From assembly GCA_963585895.1 (NCBI GenBank), contig OY757913.1, positions 109,367,732-109,431,731 of the forward strand: DNA of 64,000 nt, read 5' to 3'. This document shows positions 1 to 12,214 of the stretch, in pieces. This DNA is from Sepioteuthis lessoniana (Eukaryota; Mollusca; Cephalopoda; Myopsida; Loliginidae). The notes beneath the pieces are model-generated. The model was not told where the DNA came from. It made no database searches and saw nothing but the letters and a program-made list of their open reading frames with translations. The translations under genes were made by a program, and so were the position numbers. Each line of letters starts with the position of its first letter. The first letter of the stretch is position 1.

Positions 1-235
1 CGTGGCTTGCATAAATACCTATTTTATATCAACGTATTGTGCGTTGCCTTTGTAGTGACTAATTTACCTACCTATTTACCTGTATGAAACAACCCTATTA
101 TAACTGACTCCGTTAGGACATGTCTGTTGTTGCCAACTTAAAAGAAGTTTACCTCAACTTAATCCTACTATCTATCTAATCGGGTTGTCAAAGAGAAGCA
201 GGACATAAAACTGAAAGGCTTGGGAGAAACAAAGG

Positions 236-236
<1 letters not shown>

Positions 237-297
<61 letters not shown>

Positions 298-454
298 AAA
301 AGGATAAGAAAGCGAGGCAGACAAGGAGAGGAAGAGAAAGCAACAAAGGTGTTTGAAGATGAAAAAAGAAAGAACTTTTAAAAAAAAGACAAAGATGTTT
401 AAAAGAAATAAAGAAAAAATAGATTAATAATTAAAAAGACTAAGACATATTTAA

Positions 455-485
<31 letters not shown>

Positions 486-750
486 GATTTGAAAAAGACA
501 ACATAAGAATAGTTTAGAAAGAAAAGTAAACTTTGTCTGAAAGAAAAAAAAGGGTTTGAAGAAGACAAAGATGTTTAAAAGAACGAAAAAAAGGATTCAA
601 AGAAAGAAAGAAAGAACTTGATTTTCAAGTTTTAGAAAGAAAGAAAAATATTCATTAGAAAGACAAAACTACCGAAAAGGAAAGAAGATTCACTGAGGAC
701 GGGGAAGGAAAGCTTGAAAATAAAAGAAAAAAATTGTAGAAAAAGACACG
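237..750. repeat. (AG)n tract and purine-rich strand
   Basis: A perfect (AG)n run at about 239-292 is followed by roughly 450 bases in which the + strand is overwhelmingly A and G, with AAAG/GAAA short repeats. Confidence 0.8.
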
Positions 751-836
751 CGTGGGCTTATAAATTGGAAAAAGAAAAAAAAATGCCGATTTGATATTGG
801 TCGGAGTTTTTCTCAGCTAAAGTTTGGCCCTTCTTC

Positions 837-837
<1 letters not shown>

Positions 838-868
<31 letters not shown>

Positions 869-940
869 TACTCCTTTAGAGTTTTTCACATCAGTCTTAG
901 CTGATGGTATTATTATTATTATTATTATTATTATTAGAAT
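838..940 (-). mobile_element. 3' end of R2-type LINE with (TAA)n tail
   Basis: On the minus strand, ACCATCAG-CTAAGA-CTGATGTGAAAA followed by an ACTCTAAAGGAGTAAA-type end and a (TAA)n run matches the 3' terminus of the 57 kb LINE. (ATT)n runs lie at 835-867 and 908-937. Confidence 0.55.
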
Positions 941-1522
941 GTATTGCCAGTCTGGGCATGGGTTCGACTTGTCGCCATAGTGACGAAGTGACGCCTCAGG
1001 CTTGTCAGCTAGATCTGTAATCATTCGCCACAAGTGTCTGTTGTAACTTCTTATGCATCTTCACCGTTGCTGCAGTTGCACATACTCCATCTTTAACACC
1101 ATCTCCAAAAATACATGGCTGAGGAGGCCAGACAGGTGACTTGATTTCATTTTTTTTTTTTTCATTACTTCCTTTCATCCTCTTTCTATCTATCATATTG
1201 TGTTCGCTTTAAACACCAAAATTTAGAAATAGGTATTTCTATGTGTTCTGGTTTTGTTTTTCTTATTGTTGTTTTTGTTTTGTTTTTGTTTTGCTTTATA
1301 ATGTCGACTGATATATTGAGAGAAAGATACAAACAACAAGAATTACGATACTGGTGATTTTAACGATGGGCCTTACCATCATATATTGTAATAAGAATAG
1401 TCTAAAGTTTTAAATATTTAGATAGATTATTATCAAAAATGAAAAATAAAATAAAAAAAAATAAAAAAATTTTGCAGTACGTCAATTTTCTAAAATGCCA
1501 ATCGTTTTTCTGCTTTTAAAAC

Positions 1523-1719
1523 CAGCGGTTCCCTACCGATTTTGGGCCATGCCCCCCTTTGGTTTTTTTTTTTAATTCTGACGCTCCCTGTAATATTTAA
1601 TTCTTACATTTGCAAAATTTTACAGCAATTCACGTGAAAGAAACTTTAAAAAGCCACTAACTTTGTCCATAAACAAGCCCCACTAAAATATTACCATGCC
1701 CCACCGGTGGGAATTACTG
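1523..1719. mobile_element. Short hAT-like MITE
   Basis: Starts CAGCGGTTCCCTACC and ends with the reverse complement of CAGTAATTCCCACC; CCATGCCCC occurs near the left end and CATGCCCCACC near the right. Flanks share TTTAAA. Non-coding, 197 bp. Confidence 0.45.
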
Positions 1720-2060
1720 CTTTAAAGCGAAATTTGTGACTGTTATATTATCTATGAAGGATAAACTTCTGTATTTTAACTTGTTAGAGCTTTTAGTCAG
1801 TATTCACCTCAAATTATCTCATGACCTACTCTATTATCGAGGTATTATGTAGAATCTTTCGGTTGGTCAGTTTTAGTGTATTTTAACTCTCGTTGGGTGA
1901 TTTTATGTCGAAATCAGTTAAACTATCATAGTCTCCTGTCATATAAGACACAAAAATGTATCTTTTCAACCTAGTAAACACTTCCTACTTAATTCCATTA
2001 TTAATCTTTCGAGAGCAAATGTATTTATTTAGTTCAGAATCATTTTTAAACAATTACCGT

Positions 2061-2324
2061 CTCCTAATTGGCCTAATCAGTAAAGCGTTCGCTTATGGTC
2101 CAGGAGACCGGAGTTCAGTTCCCAATCGAGTCTTACCAAGGACTAACAAAAAAATGGTACTTGATGCCGCCTTGCTTAACACTCAGCATTATAAAGTAGG
2201 GATCAAGGGTAATGAGGAGCAATCCAGGGAAAGGTGTAGCGCCCTTTCCTACACCTTTGTGTAGTAGCTATCGAAAAGGGAGCCTTCGAGTCACCCCCGA
2301 GTAAGGTCGCCAACTTTACTTATC
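2061..2324 (+). mobile_element. SINE-C (tRNA-derived, ACTT-ended) copy
   Basis: tRNA-like head (GGCCTAATCAGTAAAGCG, GGAGTTCAGTTCCCAATCG), body TGGTACTTGATGCCGCC and end GTCGCCAACTTTACTT. It is inserted between two halves of a tandem-repeat unit. Confidence 0.85.
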
Positions 2325-2633
2325 ATATAAGACACAAAAATGTATCTTTTCAACCAGGTAAACACTTCCTACTTAATCCCATTATTAAGCTTTCAAGAGC
2401 CTGTGTATCTATTTAGTTTAAATCATTTTTAAACAAATAAACACTGCATACTTAGTTGCAATATTAATCTTTCAAGAGTCTATGTATTGTATTTCTCAAT
2501 CATTTTAAACATCAGCTCAAACAGATCTATTTGAACTATGAATAAGACCGTAACAAGTACAACTATTCTATATTTCAACCATTGTTAGGTTATATTATGT
2601 CGAAGTTAGTCTAACAATTATGGCATTCAATTA

Positions 2634-2800
2634 TCATCGTCATCATGTCACGCTGCCAGCATCGATCTCTCTGACCCTCTCTCGCCACCCGTCTCTATCG
2701 TCCATTGCTCCCGGGAGGTCTTCAAGGCTATATCCTGTATCGACACAGAGCTGTTGTATATAGGTTCTAGCTGGTTGTCCTGACTTTGCTCGTCCATGAA
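2634..2800 (-). mobile_element. RTE-like LINE 3' end (fragment)
   Basis: On the minus strand it encodes the extreme C-terminal part of the LINE seen at the right window edge and ends in an ATG-type triplet tail (ATCATCGTCATCATG on the + strand). Confidence 0.75.
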
Positions 2801-2916
2801 ATGTATCTTCACTATTATTTCAAACGAGTAAACACTTCATTCCAAGTTGCAATATCAATGTTTTAAAAGCCAATGTATTCATATAGTTTACAAGCATTTT
2901 AAACAAATAAGCACTT

Positions 2917-3360
2917 CATCATCATCATCATCATCATGTCGTGCCGCCCGCACGGATATCCCTGACCCTCTCTCGCCACTTCTCCCTATCATTTATCGCC
3001 ACTGGCAGGTCTCCAGGGTTACATCCCGTATCCTCACATAGCTGCTGTATGTATGTTCGAGCTGGTCGTCCTACTTTTGCTCGGCCATATGTGGGGGTCC
3101 ATAGGAGTACATCTCTTATGAGCTCGTCTCTGCTCCTCCAGCAGTGTCCTGAGTGCCTAGTTCGTCTAACTTAGATAGTTTTCATGATGGGAGGCAGGTG
3201 GCCGTATAGTTGGTGCTTTGTGGGGTGTTGCCGCCAGGACTAGTTTAATATTGCTCGCAACATCCTTGTGTAGTTGCCGTCTAGCTTCTTTTCGAGCCGT
3301 TTTGTTAGCGTCCAGGTGGTGCATCCATACAGCAGTATCGACACGACCGCTGCTTGGAAG
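2917..3360 (-). mobile_element. RTE-like LINE 3' end (fragment)
   Basis: Second minus-strand fragment of the same LINE, about 440 bp, with a clean (CAT)n tail at 2917-2937. It covers the C-terminal RTRHAGHCWRS-type region with frameshifts. The join to repeat sequence at 3360 marks its truncated 5' end. Confidence 0.8.
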
Positions 3361-4024
3361 AAACTGCATTTCATAACCGCCAATGTGTTTGTGTAGTTCA
3401 CACTCATTTTAATCCTTATTTCAAAGAGATGTATTTGACATCGGGTCTGAGTGCACGTGACAGTTATGGCAACGAAGGAGTGACACTCTCAGTGCTCCAG
3501 AATGTAGGGTTAGGGTCATACCCTGTATATGTGACATTCCTCGACGATATCCCCCACTTTGTTCAATTCAGTTAAATGCATGCACACACAAACAATCAAT
3601 AGGATAATTAAAATTACGATAAAAATTATTTTGGTCAGATGAGGTGGAAGTTACCTGACTCCCCAAAATGCAAGAACTCAAATGTCCGAATGAAAATTTC
3701 ACATGAATGATACATGATTATAGAAAAAAAAACTTTGGAATAAAATCTTTAAAAATTCCAATTCTTACGTCAAGTGCCATATACCATCAGCGTCTTCATG
3801 TACTAAAGTTTTTATAAGCGTTATTTTCTTGCTACGGAGTGTGGGTTCGATTTTTGTTTAAAGCTATTTCTCTGTATTAAACTATTGATTTATTTTAATG
3901 ATTCATAAGTTTATTGTGGTCGTTATGGCGGGAATTTTTATGTTTTAATCGATCCAGCTTTTGTGTTGTGATTTATTTCGACAACTCGGTAAAGTCTATT
4001 ACGAAGGCTGAACGCTGAAGTCAA

Positions 4025-4150
4025 TCGTTGTCCTTACTAAGCTTAGCTTAGTTTTTAGCCCAATGCTGGAAATATCGGGGAACCTAGTAAGAATCGAACT
4101 CTCTAATAATGGTTTGCAAGCTTACCTCAGTAACCATTACACGACGGAAG
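4025..4150 (-). mobile_element. tRNA-like repeat head, minus strand
   Basis: Minus strand: TCGTGTAATGGTTACTGAGG, then AGAGTTCGATTCTTACTAGG. A related but weaker piece occurs at 11575-11690 (TAATATAATGGTTAGCAAGC on the minus strand). Confidence 0.45.
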
Positions 4151-4392
4151 ATGTTATTATGAGCGAATTTAGTTTTTATTTCAATCGACATCTCCTCCAG
4201 TTGTGTCCATATTTGAAGGAACTCTTTAGTTGTCATTAACTTATTTTTTGAACTTTTCTATAAATTTAACCGTATTGTGCAAACAAAAGTTTTGTGACAC
4301 TGTACAAAGATAGTTTACTGATCCTATGTAGAAGAGTAGGAGAGAAATATTTTGATTTTAAGTAGGGTGAACGTTTATAACTCTCTGGTACT

Positions 4393-4610
4393 ATGTATAG
4401 GAGTCCGCGAGCAACATTCGACATCGTAGTATGCGAGTTCAAACTCCAGTCACGCTACTACGGTCTCTTTCGTACTAATATCTTCGGGAAAGTTATGAAC
4501 CACCTTATCCCCGACCGCAGCTATGGATTAAATAGTGCCACTCCGTTTCTTCTACAAGGATGGCTTTGGAATTAAATAACCCACGAAGGTTGATAAACCA
4601 AACAAACCAG
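4393..4610 (+). mobile_element. SINE-A, diverged copy
   Basis: B-box-like GCGAGTTCAAACTCC, the body TTCTACAAGGATGGC and a partial tail ATTAAATAACCCACGAAGG. The open frame across it is incidental. Confidence 0.7.
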
Positions 4611-4817
4611 AGAGCGAAATTTTGACTCTAGGTGTATCAGTACTGTACTCTGATGCTAAGTAAAGGAGTCAGATAGTAACATTTGAATTCTACGCGGGTA
4701 AAACAGATACGACACTCTGATCCTACATAGAAGAGCCAGAAAGTCACATTTAAATTCTAGGTTGGGTGAACAGACATAACTCTCTGATCTTACAAAGGTA
4801 TTATAATCTTATGCATA

Positions 4818-4827
<10 letters not shown>

Positions 4828-4859
<32 letters not shown>

Positions 4860-4863
4860 TGTA

Positions 4864-4896
<33 letters not shown>

Positions 4897-5079
4897 TGGT
4901 GTGTCTAATATATATACACATATGTACATGTGTCTAATACAAATGTATATGTATGTGTACCAAATATATATATATATATATTGGTGTGTCTAATATATAT
5001 ATACACATATGTACATGTGTCTAATACATTGTCATATGTATTTGTATCAAATATATATGTATGTATGAGTGTGTGTGTG

Positions 5080-5122
<43 letters not shown>

Positions 5123-5178
5123 GTGTGTGTATGTCTAATACATATGTATATGTATTTGTATCAAATATATATATATGA
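4828..5178. repeat. TA/TG microsatellite block
   Basis: Alternating (TA)n and (TG)n with repeated GTGTCTAATA...ACATATGTACATGT units; ORFs across it read only Ile/Tyr/His/Val and are not coding. Confidence 0.9.
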
Positions 5179-5189
5179 GTGTGCGTGTG

Positions 5190-5466
5190 TGTATTTACCA
5201 ACCTCTCTTCGTCCGCGGCGTGTGGCACAAGTTCAATTTCTCAAGCGGTATTTTGCAGGTTTAAATTCAGAATTTTCCTTCCTCAAGACTGGTTGTTATG
5301 TCAAGGTTAAAGAGCCCTGTCTGCCCCAGGATTAACCCATAGCTGGACTCATACTTTTCGTTAGGGTATTAGTGGTATGTAAAATACAAACAGCCTCGTC
5401 CCTGGATTTGAACTCGTACCGCCATGCTTATTTTCCACAACGGTAACCATTACACCACGAGCGTGA
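5190..5466 (-). mobile_element. SINE-D, minus strand
   Basis: CACAAGTTCAATTTCTCAAG through GGATTTGAACTCGTACC and GGTAACCATTACACCACG, between TA/TG arrays and a LINE fragment. Confidence 0.8.
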
Positions 5467-5486
5467 TATATACCTGCCTCCAATCA

Positions 5487-5755
5487 CGAAAACTATTCAA
5501 GTTAGACGAACCAGACATGCAGGACACTGCTGCAGAAGCAGGGACGAACTCATAAGTGATGTACTCTTATGGACCCCCACACATGCCCGTGCAAAAGCAG
5601 GACGACCAGCACGAACATACATTCAGCAACTATGTGAGGATACAGGATGTTGTCCAGAAGACCTGCCTGAGGCGATGAACGATAGGGAAAAGTGGCGAGA
5701 GAGGGCCAGGGATATCCGTGCTACCAGTACGACATGATGATAATGATGAGATATA
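5487..5755 (+). mobile_element. RTE-like LINE 3' end (fragment)
   Basis: Plus-strand fragment encoding RTRHAGHCCRSRDELIS and the C-terminus, ending in an ATGATGATAATGATG tail followed by TA repeats. It directly follows a minus-strand SINE. Confidence 0.8.
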
Positions 5756-6675
5756 TATATATATTAGTCATGACAATACAAGGTGGGTTGAAAATTTTAT
5801 GCGATGAAGTCATATCTGTTGTTGATGACTTTTTGAGCATTAGGATCCATGCACTGCAACATCGATGGGGGAAGTATGTGAACCACAAGGCGAACCATGT
5901 TGAAAAAGAAACCATATTTTGTCATATTCCATAAGAGTGCCTTGATTAGCCGATAAACTTTTTTCAATCGAACATTTTTATATATGTATGTATGTATGTA
6001 CTAATGGATACTGAAAAGTTCTCCATTTGACCAAAAAAGTAATGACCATGAACCAAGAAGCATATATACGATACAATTCTTCCCTAAAAAGATTTTTTTT
6101 TAAATACCATTCCTTCCTTGTTGGGCTTTTATTTCCTGTAAATTTACAGGTAGGCACAAGGCCTTGAGTTTTGGGGGGAAGGGGAAGGGTGCGGTCATGC
6201 ATTATCTATGTTTTTACTAAGGGGACCTAGCTAGCCACATTCGCCGACCCATTCAACAATACAATATATAACCATTCATCCGTCGCCATATGCGCAGCAA
6301 TTACCAAAATACCACATGTACTCTATGAAAAGTCCTACTTAAAACCCGAAAATTGATGGATGATTTTTATTCATGATTTATATACAATGCTTGTGATGGG
6401 GATGGGAGAAAAACCCCGAAATAAACGAAAAAACAAGGAAAAAATCCCCATTTGGTTACCCTCCCATCCCCCCGTCTCTAAAATCGGAGGCCGACTGTTT
6501 TCCGGGGCGAAAGGAACCGAAAACAAGCCGGACCTGCCCTAAGTAGGATTGGGATCCTAATCTACGGGGGTAAAAGAAATAACGGGTCGGGCGCGGAATG
6601 GGTTAATACAAGCGGGTGATATGATTTCCTTCCTTGTTGGGCTGATAAATTTTCTACATCCACTCATTTATATAG

Positions 6676-6920
6676 CGGGGGTGTCCCTGTGGTGTAATGG
6701 TTAAAGCGATGGTCTGCGAAACCGTAGCACGCGAGTTCGAACTCCAGTCGCGCTATTTCGTTCACTTTCGGACAAACACCCTTAGGAAAGGTATGAACCC
6801 CCTTATCCTCCCAGCTATGGGTTAAATAGCACCACCACTATTCTTCTCGGAGAATGGCTTTGGCAATAAATAACCCACGAAGGTTGATATGCCATTAAGA
6901 AAGAAAGACGGCGAAACCAA
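6676..6920 (+). mobile_element. SINE-A (tRNA-derived, hairpin-tailed), complete copy
   Basis: The head resembles a tRNA promoter (A-box-like GTGGTGTAATGGTTAAAGC, B-box-like GAGTTCGAACTCC). A unique body and a tail of TTTGGCAATAAATAACC ... GGTTGATATGCC follow. It is flanked by the 12 bp direct repeat TCATTTATATAG (6664-6675 and 6921-6932), so the ends are firm. Confidence 0.9.
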
Positions 6921-7169
6921 TCATTTATATAGGGTGTTTACAATTATTAAAACAAAATGATCGGCCATAAATTAAGGACCACAAACAATAGAGTAATGAA
7001 AATTAAACTTATTGAAATGTAAAAAGATAACATTTTAGGATCTATAATTATTTAATCTCAAACATGAAGCAAAAATTTCCAGAGGAACCCAAGAGTAAAT
7101 GCTCCAGAAGTCCGCTGTTCAGTTAAAAGCTCTGTTGAATGTGGCGTGCAAAATTGTTTATATCATATA

Positions 7170-7401
7170 AAAGTAAGTAAAGTTGGCGACCATAGTCGAG
7201 GGTAACCCGAAGGCTCCCTTTTCGATAGCTACTACACCAATGTGTAGGGGAGGGCGCTACTCCTTTCCTGGATTGCTCTACTTTACCCTTGATCCGTACC
7301 TTATAATGCTGAGTGCTAAGCAAGGAAGCATCAAGTACCATTTTTTGAGTCTTTGGTATGACTCGACCTGGGATTGAACCCAGGTCTCCCGGGCCATTGG
7401 C
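7170..7401 (-). mobile_element. SINE-C, minus strand
   Basis: Begins at the reverse-complement end AAGTAAAGTTGGCGACC and runs to the head GGGATTGAACCCAGGTCTCC. ORFs on both strands across it are incidental. Confidence 0.85.
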
Positions 7402-7494
7402 ATCGCTTGAATCTTCTAGCTACCTTCAATGCAGCACTCGTGAGAGGATTGTTCTGGTAGATGTTGTCCTTGAGAGAACCCACCCCAATTGCTT

Positions 7495-7850
7495 CCGCCC
7501 AGTCGGCTGGGGCTGTAGAATAAACCGACTGCATCTCTGAAAACTAAAGACCCCACACAAGACAAGTATCTTGGGTATGACCTATACTATCTGATAGTAC
7601 GGCTCCAGTCCTGGAAAGTTAGAGAATGTGGAGTACCCCTTCATAGCAAAACTTTAAACCATTTAACTGTGTACAAATAGAAGTCTGGTGTTAGATAACA
7701 ATACTTGAAACCAATTAACTGTGTGCAAACAAATGAGCTTGGGCTCGTTTAAAAAATGTTACCTATAAACTACTCACTTAAAAATCATAGGTAAGCAGGA
7801 TTTGGTATTAAATAACCATCAAGGGTTGATATACCATTAAACCAAATTAC
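7495..7850 (+). repeat. Composite repeat (head + short units + hairpin tail)
   Basis: Head CCCAGTCGGCTGGGGCTG ... GAGAATGTGGAGTACCCCTT, then degenerate units CCATTTAACTGTGTACAAA, then the tail GATTTGGTATTAAATAACC ... GGTTGATATACCATTAAACC. One of about ten copies in the window. Confidence 0.7.
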
Positions 7851-8049
7851 CTAACTTAACCCAATTGCTTAAACAATCTTGAAAGACTTTCGTAATATTT
7901 CTTTACACGAAAGATCTGCTCCATCGTCCAATGGATGGTTTTGGTATATTTGGTCGAATGTATCAAATATCACAAATATTCTTTAAAGAGGAAAGTCAAT
8001 AGGAAAGATTTGCGAGGTCCCTGTTTTGTGTTAACAATTCTGAAACGCC

Positions 8050-8083
<34 letters not shown>

Positions 8084-8411
8084 TAATTTTAGGTTGGGGT
8101 TGGTTGATAAATTCACCAAAATTTTTCCAAGCGCTTTCGGGCCCTTCGTAGGCTATCATCAAAGGGTGGGGGTTCACAAATGTAAAGAATAGTTTATTTT
8201 TAAATAGTTTTTAAATTGCTAAGACATTTTTATACTTGGATACATAAATATAAGTTGGATTAAACTGAGATCGTAAGAAGAAGGCAACCATTCATAATTG
8301 GGGGGGGGGACTCTAGTTAGAGCATAAAAATTTTAAACAGAACGCTATCAACGAAAATACAATTTTTTAAAGATCTTTTCCAACTTCCTGACAAGTGTTA
8401 TAATTTTAGTT

Positions 8412-8700
<289 letters not shown>

Positions 8701-8711
8701 TATATATAAGG

Positions 8712-9610
8712 ATAAGCCCGCCTATTTTTCTGATACACGGTGTTCTAGAAATAACGATCCTAGTAAATTGTGATGAAAAAAATAGAGAAAATAAAGGGAA
8801 ATGCAAGTGAAAATGATACAGATTTAAAGATTTTAATAAGTATTTTAAAGTTATTTCCGTTATATCGAGAATTTGAATTATTACCCCAAAAAATTAAGTT
8901 CACTGAGAACGCAACAAAATTTGAATCCAGTCGCAAATTGAACTGGAAATTATTTAATTCTTCAAATTAGAACATTATAAATGTATTGCTTTGATAAAAT
9001 TCTCGCAAGGATGTGCTGTTTTTGATGGGTTACGGTGATATATACAGATACTACTAATACGTTGTCAATATATCGGAAATATTTTCCATTTTATTTGTTT
9101 TTTGTATAATTTTTGGAACAGTCTTGATTCTAAAAAAATCCCAAGAGGCACACGATTACACTGAAAGGAAATCCTATAGAATTTTTAGAATCAGGATGAT
9201 TCCAAAATAAATATACTGAAAGATTAATATACTGAAAGATTCTAAAGACCTACACATGAGCATAATACTATATAACATAAGTTTTGTTTTTGAATAGTAT
9301 GCGTCATTTTCTTAAAGTCTTGTGCTGTGAAAGTAGAGAAAATGAGCTTTATTTCCTTTTCCGGTCTGGATAATATTATGTAACAATTATTTTTTTTTTC
9401 TGGTAGGTAAATGTTCTTTTGCTTTAATTGGTTGTTGTAAAGATATGGAAAAAAAGGGTGATTATTCCCCTCAAAGTTTATTTTTCTACTTGGGATAATG
9501 AAATTTAGAAATTTTTTTCCTACGTAATTAGTTTCTAATCAATAAAAAAAACTCGCAAATTTGCACATTTTCATAAAGTTTGAATAAAACAATAAACAAA
9601 TTAGATATAA
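8712..9610. other. Unannotated AT-rich stretch
   Basis: No conserved frame, splice pair or repeat match found. Intron-like or intergenic. Confidence 0.4.
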
Positions 9611-9614
9611 TTGG

Positions 9615-10181
9615 GTGAATCAAAAGTTTTGCAATATTTTGTTTACGAGAGGCACAATTTTGTTGCTCAGGATGATTTTTGCCTAGGTCGCGAAGGTGAG
9701 GAAACGCATTATACGGTGATAATATTATATGCCGAGCTTGCCTGATACTCTCCGAGTACTACTCGCAGGATTTGCCTCAATGAAATGGAGAGCAGCCTCG
9801 TAAATCTACGGTTTTAGCCTTACTTTTTAGCCTTGCCTGATCGTCAAGGTTCTTGCAACCCAAGTGAAATTTATCTGATCATTTGGTTACAGTTCTGCGA
9901 TCAACTGTGCCGTCACCTTTCGCCCAACAAATATTTTGGGTAGCTTCAGTGGCGTCATGGCCCAGTTCACACTCATAAGGCATAAGTTCCCGAATCAGAA
10001 TACGTTGCATGCCCATCAATGCTGTTTTCAAATCACACACGAGGTGAAGAGATGAACAACGTGTCAGCGCACCAACTACCACGATACTACCAAGCACAGC
10101 GGCACCTCCCACGTTTTGAACTATTTCAGTCATGTTATATAAGCGTCATAAACTACCAAAATATTCCAAAATCCTCGACTC
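9615..10181 (-). mobile_element. Deleted mariner element (transposase N-terminus only)
   Basis: The minus strand encodes the N-terminal helix-turn-helix part of a mariner-type transposase (around ELMPYECELGHDATEATQNIC, then TVDRRTVTK), followed by frameshifted remains. The ends form imperfect inverted repeats with the shared core AATATTTTG and a TCAAAAGTTTTGCAAT end. The catalytic domain is absent, so this is an internally deleted, non-autonomous copy. Confidence 0.75.
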
Positions 10182-10596
10182 ATCCTTGTATTTTTTGTGT
10201 GTGTGTGTGTGTGTCTTTTGGATGAGCTGTCAATGAAGAGGCGGCACTTGTTCTGGTTACAGGCAATTTCGACTGCCACACACGAACCAGATACATTGTG
10301 GCAGAAGCAGAGTCCATCTTGAGTAAAAAAAGCTTGAAAAATATCACTGACGCTTCTTCTTACAAATTCTATTCGTCTAGCCCATATGTCAAAAGGTCCG
10401 AGATTCGTCTTTGTTGAACTAAAATCTCAATCCATAGAGGTCTATTTGGTTGAGGTGGTACGGGTTTCTCTCACTAGCTGTATCTCTCAAATTCTCATCT
10501 AGATCTTCAACGTCTTTCTCGTCTTTGAATTGCTACTCTCTTAAAGAGGTCCTAAGTGGTTACAGTGGGTATTGGACAGTGTGACACTGGAGTGAT

Positions 10597-10880
10597 CCTA
10601 TTTACCCAACCCCTCCACTCGGGCAGGATATTGACACAAGGTCAATTTTTAAGCGGAGTTTAACAGGTTTGAATTCAGAGTTTTCCTTCTCCTAGACTAG
10701 TTGCCTAACCAAGGCTGAAGAACGTAGTCTGTCCTACTATTTACCCATACCTGGAGGGAGAATAATTGGATTCATACCTTTCCCAAGGGTATTAGTGCTA
10801 TGTGAAATGCAATCAGTCTCGTCCAGGATTTGAACTCGTGTTGCTGTGTTCATTTCCTACGACGATAACAATTACACCAC
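10597..10880 (-). mobile_element. SINE-D, minus strand
   Basis: Reverse-complement end (ACAAGGTCAATTTTTAAGCG), body and head (GGATTTGAACTCGTG, ACGATAACAATTACACC). A short minus-strand ORF over it is incidental. Confidence 0.8.
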
Positions 10881-11745
10881 TCACTGGAGTGATAGATGTT
10901 AGAAAGCCCGGATATATGATAGCCAATGTATGATTTCTAACCCAACGTTTAGAAAGGTCAACCATGCAGAAGTAGCAATAATTTGAGGAGCCCATAGGTT
11001 CGCGCCAAATTCTTAGAATAAAGAACATAATGGCTTCTTTTTCCCCACTGTATATACCTGCAAATGAGCAAAATAAAATTATGAAGAAACATGTGAGATG
11101 TTCAAGCAAAATATTTTACTTGTGATATTTTCTATACTTTTGAAAATGTAAAAAAATCACTTAAAAGATATTTAAATATTAAAAGACCAAAAATTTGTAA
11201 AAATCTTATTAATCAAGCAAACGAAAATTGACTGTCTTACCTTTAAAAGAGGCTTTTTTTTTTGTTTTATTTTGTTTATGCTTTTTTCTTTGTTTTTATT
11301 TATTTATTCATTCATTTTTTGTTTGTTTGTTTGTTTTTAGCAGTGCTCTCATATAAAATGAGATACCCGGGGCTTTCTCTTAATCCCCCGACAGACATGC
11401 CGAAATATGCCTTGTAGGCTTCAAATTTTAGTAGATGCTGTCACTGAGTACGTTTTCGCTTTTGTCTTGATAAATTGGCTTCATATGCTTGCAGCTTCAA
11501 GATGCTATCTCTGATAAATTCAGATAAGTCTATGCGTTCACTTAGGCGGATAGAAATAGGCATTTACTAAGCTTTGCTTAGTTGTGGCACAAGGCCAGAA
11601 GTATGGGACAACCAATGAAACTCGAAATTACATGTAATGGTATGGAAGCTCAGCTTGCTAACCATTATATTACGCAAGGCGGCCATTAGCATCGAGAAAC
11701 AAAGGAAATTGGTGAGCAGTGAGCTCTTATGTATATATTACTATG

Positions 11746-11847
11746 GAAAGTTCTAGAAAATTCTAAAAGGTTCTTCAGCATTCTTGTAAGTTCTAGAAAA
11801 TTCTTTACCGGCAACTCAGCACTAAATCTATCTAGAATGTTCTGGAA
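11746..11847. promoter_or_regulatory. Cluster of heat-shock-element-like sites
   Basis: GAAagTTCtaGAAaaTTC (11746-11763, four alternating units), TTCtaGAAaaTTC (11791-11803) and GAAtgTTCtgGAA (11835-11847) each fit the inverted nGAAn consensus bound by heat shock factor. The first two sit in a ~40 bp direct repeat. No gene start is visible within several kb. Confidence 0.4.
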
Positions 11848-12156
11848 AATTGGTATATCTTAAAATTTCATTACCCAGGTCACAAAAGCAATGTTTGAAG
11901 AGGAAAATAGGTTTTTCTCATTACTTCAGGCATGATAAGCAATTGGGAAATGATAGCCTCTGCTCCGGATAAAGAAAAAAATGAAAAAATTGTTACATAG
12001 GGAATAAGAAGTTTAGTAATATATAGATAGATTACTGAAAGCACTAGTTGCACACGAACTCACTTTACTCAGATTTCAAGAAAAACGAACAAAATTTATG
12101 GTGATAGTCGTCTTCGTTTAATGTCGGTTGTAATATCTGCATCACACCAAACATAT

Positions 12157-12161
<5 letters not shown>

Positions 12162-12211
<50 letters not shown>
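12162..12211. repeat. (CT)n microsatellite
   Basis: About 25 CT units. Confidence 0.95.

Positions 12212-12214
<3 letters not shown>

Larger units (their letters stand above)
1938..3600 (-). repeat. Second composite family: ~90-120 bp tandem units with a head
   Basis: Units sharing GTAAACACTTC...AGTTGCAATATTAATC and CATTTTAAACAAAT recur at 1938-2060, 2322-2440, 2440-2530, 2813-2915 and 3370-3430, interrupted by SINE-C and LINE pieces. A head like that of the first family (GGCAACGAAGGAGTGACACT) follows at 3440-3580. A plus-strand copy lies at 30020-30300. Confidence 0.6.

Noticed and set aside
1938-3430. CRISPR-like array of spaced repeats
   Set aside because: Units are long, diverged and contiguous with transposon parts in an animal genome; no short identical repeats with unique spacers.
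4905-5335. Long open frames reading Ile-Tyr, His-Thr or Val-Cys repeats (also at 8.5, 13.8, 21.0, 25.4, 45.1 and 49.5 kb)
   Set aside because: They are translations of TA, CA and TG microsatellites, open in several frames and on both strands.
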